Source of the DNA: Thioalkalivibrio sp.
GTDB lineage: Bacteria; Pseudomonadota; Gammaproteobacteria; Ectothiorhodospirales; Ectothiorhodospiraceae
Reading direction: 5' to 3'
NCBI GenBank assembly: GCA_007136145.1
Contig: SLHN01000105.1
Span: forward strand, 1-5,542
DNA: 5,542 nt
The translations under genes were made by a program, and so were the position numbers. This document shows, piece after piece, positions 4,458 through 5,542 of this stretch (position 1 is the first letter of the stretch; the number at the start of each line of letters is the position of its first letter). Below the pieces are notes generated by a model, which worked only from the letters and a program-made list of their open reading frames with translations, searched no databases and was not told the DNA's origin.

Positions 4458-5542
4458 CGGGTCAGTGCCTCTCCCCTGTGTTCGTGACTGTCAACGACTT
4501 CGGTTTGGGCATCGAATGCCACGACGATACGGGCACCTCCACCCTCGGTCGAACCGATCCGCAGATCGGCCCCAAGATTGCGCGCGCGTTCGCGCATGAT
4601 CGCAAGCCCGTAGTGCCCGTGTTTGCTTGTATCGCCACGTATGCCGCGCCCGTCATCCTCGATGGTCAGCTGTATCCTGCCGTCAGGGGTCGCGGCCAGG
4701 ATCACCCGGGCCGTCCGGGCCTGAGCATGCTTGACGACGTTGGACAGGGCTTCCCGGACGATCTGCAGGACGTGGATCTCGGCGTTGACCCCAAGTTCTC
4801 CGTCGGCCAGTGCATTGTCCAGGTGGATTGCAAGCTGGCCCCGTTCGATGAACTCACGCACACTGGATTCCAGGGCCCTGTTCAGGCCCTTTTCGTCCAT
4901 GCGGATGCGGAAAGTGGTCAGGAGTTCGCGCAGTTCCCGGTAGGCCTCGTTCACGCCCTCGCGGAGATCGCGCAGTGTCGCCTGCACCTGTAGTTCGCGG
5001 TCAGGACGTTCCATCAGACTCTGCAGTCGCCGCACGAGTATCCTGAGGTAGGTCAGCGCCTGCGCGAGGGAGTCATGCAATTCCCGGGCAATCGTGGCGC
5101 GTTCCTCGAGCAAAGCCAGGCGATGGTATTGATCGGTGCGTCGCTGCCTGCCGATCGCGGCCGCCAGATGCTGCGCGATGCCTTCCACGAGCTCGATCTG
5201 CCAGGGTTCGGGATGGACCCCCTCGGGTACTTGCATGGTCAGTAGGCCATGAAGATTTTCGCCTTCCCGAAGGGGGACCGAGAGGACCCGCTCCCCCGGG
5301 GTCCGTGCGCTTTTCTGGTTGCGGCTCAACCGGGTTTCCTGACTGCCAATGCAGTCCGCACAGGATTCCAGGGTGCAGCGGGCGGGTTGGTCTGCATCCG
5401 AGGCCCAGGTTTCCACCATGCGAAATCCCTTGCGGCCGTCGTCCTCGACCACGCAGATGCTCGCCGGCCCCAGATCGAGAAACTGCTCGACTTCGGACAG
5501 TGTCTGCGCGTAGGCCTTGCCGGACAGGGTATTGTCGTGGAG
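4454..5542 (-). CDS. narX: NarX-type nitrate/nitrite sensor histidine kinase (5' part beyond the window)
   Basis: The last 363 or so codons of a sensor kinase; the frame stays open to base 5542, so the N-terminus lies outside. The GTG at 5452 could be mistaken for a start, but coding continues upstream (SEVEQFLDLGPASIC). Visible parts in order are a GAF-like central module (about 5542-5130), the HisKA_3 dimerisation and phosphorylation domain with ERATIARELHDSLAQAL (phospho-His codon 5075-5077), and the HATPase domain with EALSNVVKHAQA, DDGRGI and HYGLAIMRERARNLGADL. The ERATIARELHDS block is close to that of E. coli NarX. The missing N-terminal portion should hold two membrane helices, a periplasmic nitrate-binding domain and a HAMP linker. 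In the central module four cysteines are visible (codons at 5453-5455, 5375-5377, 5360-5362 and 5351-5353). The protein should phosphorylate the NarL encoded directly after it. NarQ is an alternative name, but linkage to narL favours NarX. Confidence 0.92.
   Translation of the reverse strand, partial: LHDNTLSGKAYAQTLSEVEQFLDLGPASICVVEDDGRKGFRMVETWASDADQPARCTLESCADCIGSQETRLSRNQKSARTPGERVLSVPLREGENLHGLLTMQVPEGVHPEPWQIELVEGIAQHLAAAIGRQRRTDQYHRLALLEERATIARELHDSLAQALTYLRILVRRLQSLMERPDRELQVQATLRDLREGVNEAYRELRELLTTFRIRMDEKGLNRALESSVREFIERGQLAIHLDNALADGELGVNAEIHVLQIVREALSNVVKHAQARTARVILAATPDGRIQLTIEDDGRGIRGDTSKHGHYGLAIMRERARNLGADLRIGSTEGGGARIVVAFDAQTEVVDSHEHRGEALTR

Noticed and set aside
4433..4993. 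A 186-codon plus-strand open frame opposite narX
   Set aside because: It is antisense to the conserved HATPase domain of NarX and has no recognisable motif.
5450..5452. GTG as start of a 332-residue NarX-like protein
   Set aside because: The frame continues upstream to the window edge with GAF-like sequence, so the gene is cut by the window.

Overview
The window looks like a GC-rich proteobacterial chromosome, most likely gamma- or betaproteobacterial, from an organism that respires nitrate or denitrifies. The basis is family resemblance: a NarX/NarL pair and a cysteine-free Dnr-type Crp/Fnr regulator that closely resembles Pseudomonas DNR. No rRNA or other taxonomic marker is present, so genus cannot be given.

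Left part (1-2890): a LysR-type regulator on the minus strand (33-893) diverges from a tightly packed three-gene plus-strand operon. The operon encodes a soluble CBS-pair protein (about 1144-1761), an HPP-family integral membrane protein (1758-2297, GTG start) and a hemerythrin-like di-iron protein (2294-2890). Both junctions are 4-base stop/start overlaps (GTGA and ATGA), each preceded by a GGAGG ribosome binding site. The roughly 250-base divergent spacer holds a perfect 7-base inverted repeat centred on a T-N11-A core, which is a good LysR operator candidate.

Middle (2891-3095): a 205-base spacer between converging genes. It has no convincing gene but several inverted repeats, including one that looks like a dispersed intergenic palindrome.

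Right part (3096-5542): a minus-strand regulatory operon in the order narX (incomplete, runs off the window end), narL, dnr. narX and narL overlap by 4 bases; narL and dnr are 12 bases apart. NarX would sense nitrate/nitrite and phosphorylate NarL; Dnr would respond to nitric oxide or low oxygen. Together they are expected to control nitrate respiration and denitrification genes outside the window.

The most interesting hypothesis is functional. Some HPP proteins of cyanobacteria and chloroplasts have been reported to transport nitrite, and hemerythrin-like proteins bind O2 or NO at a di-iron site. A CBS/HPP/hemerythrin operon beside narXL-dnr could therefore be a nitrite/NO handling module with nucleotide-sensing control. 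The operon structure is seen directly; the function is inference.
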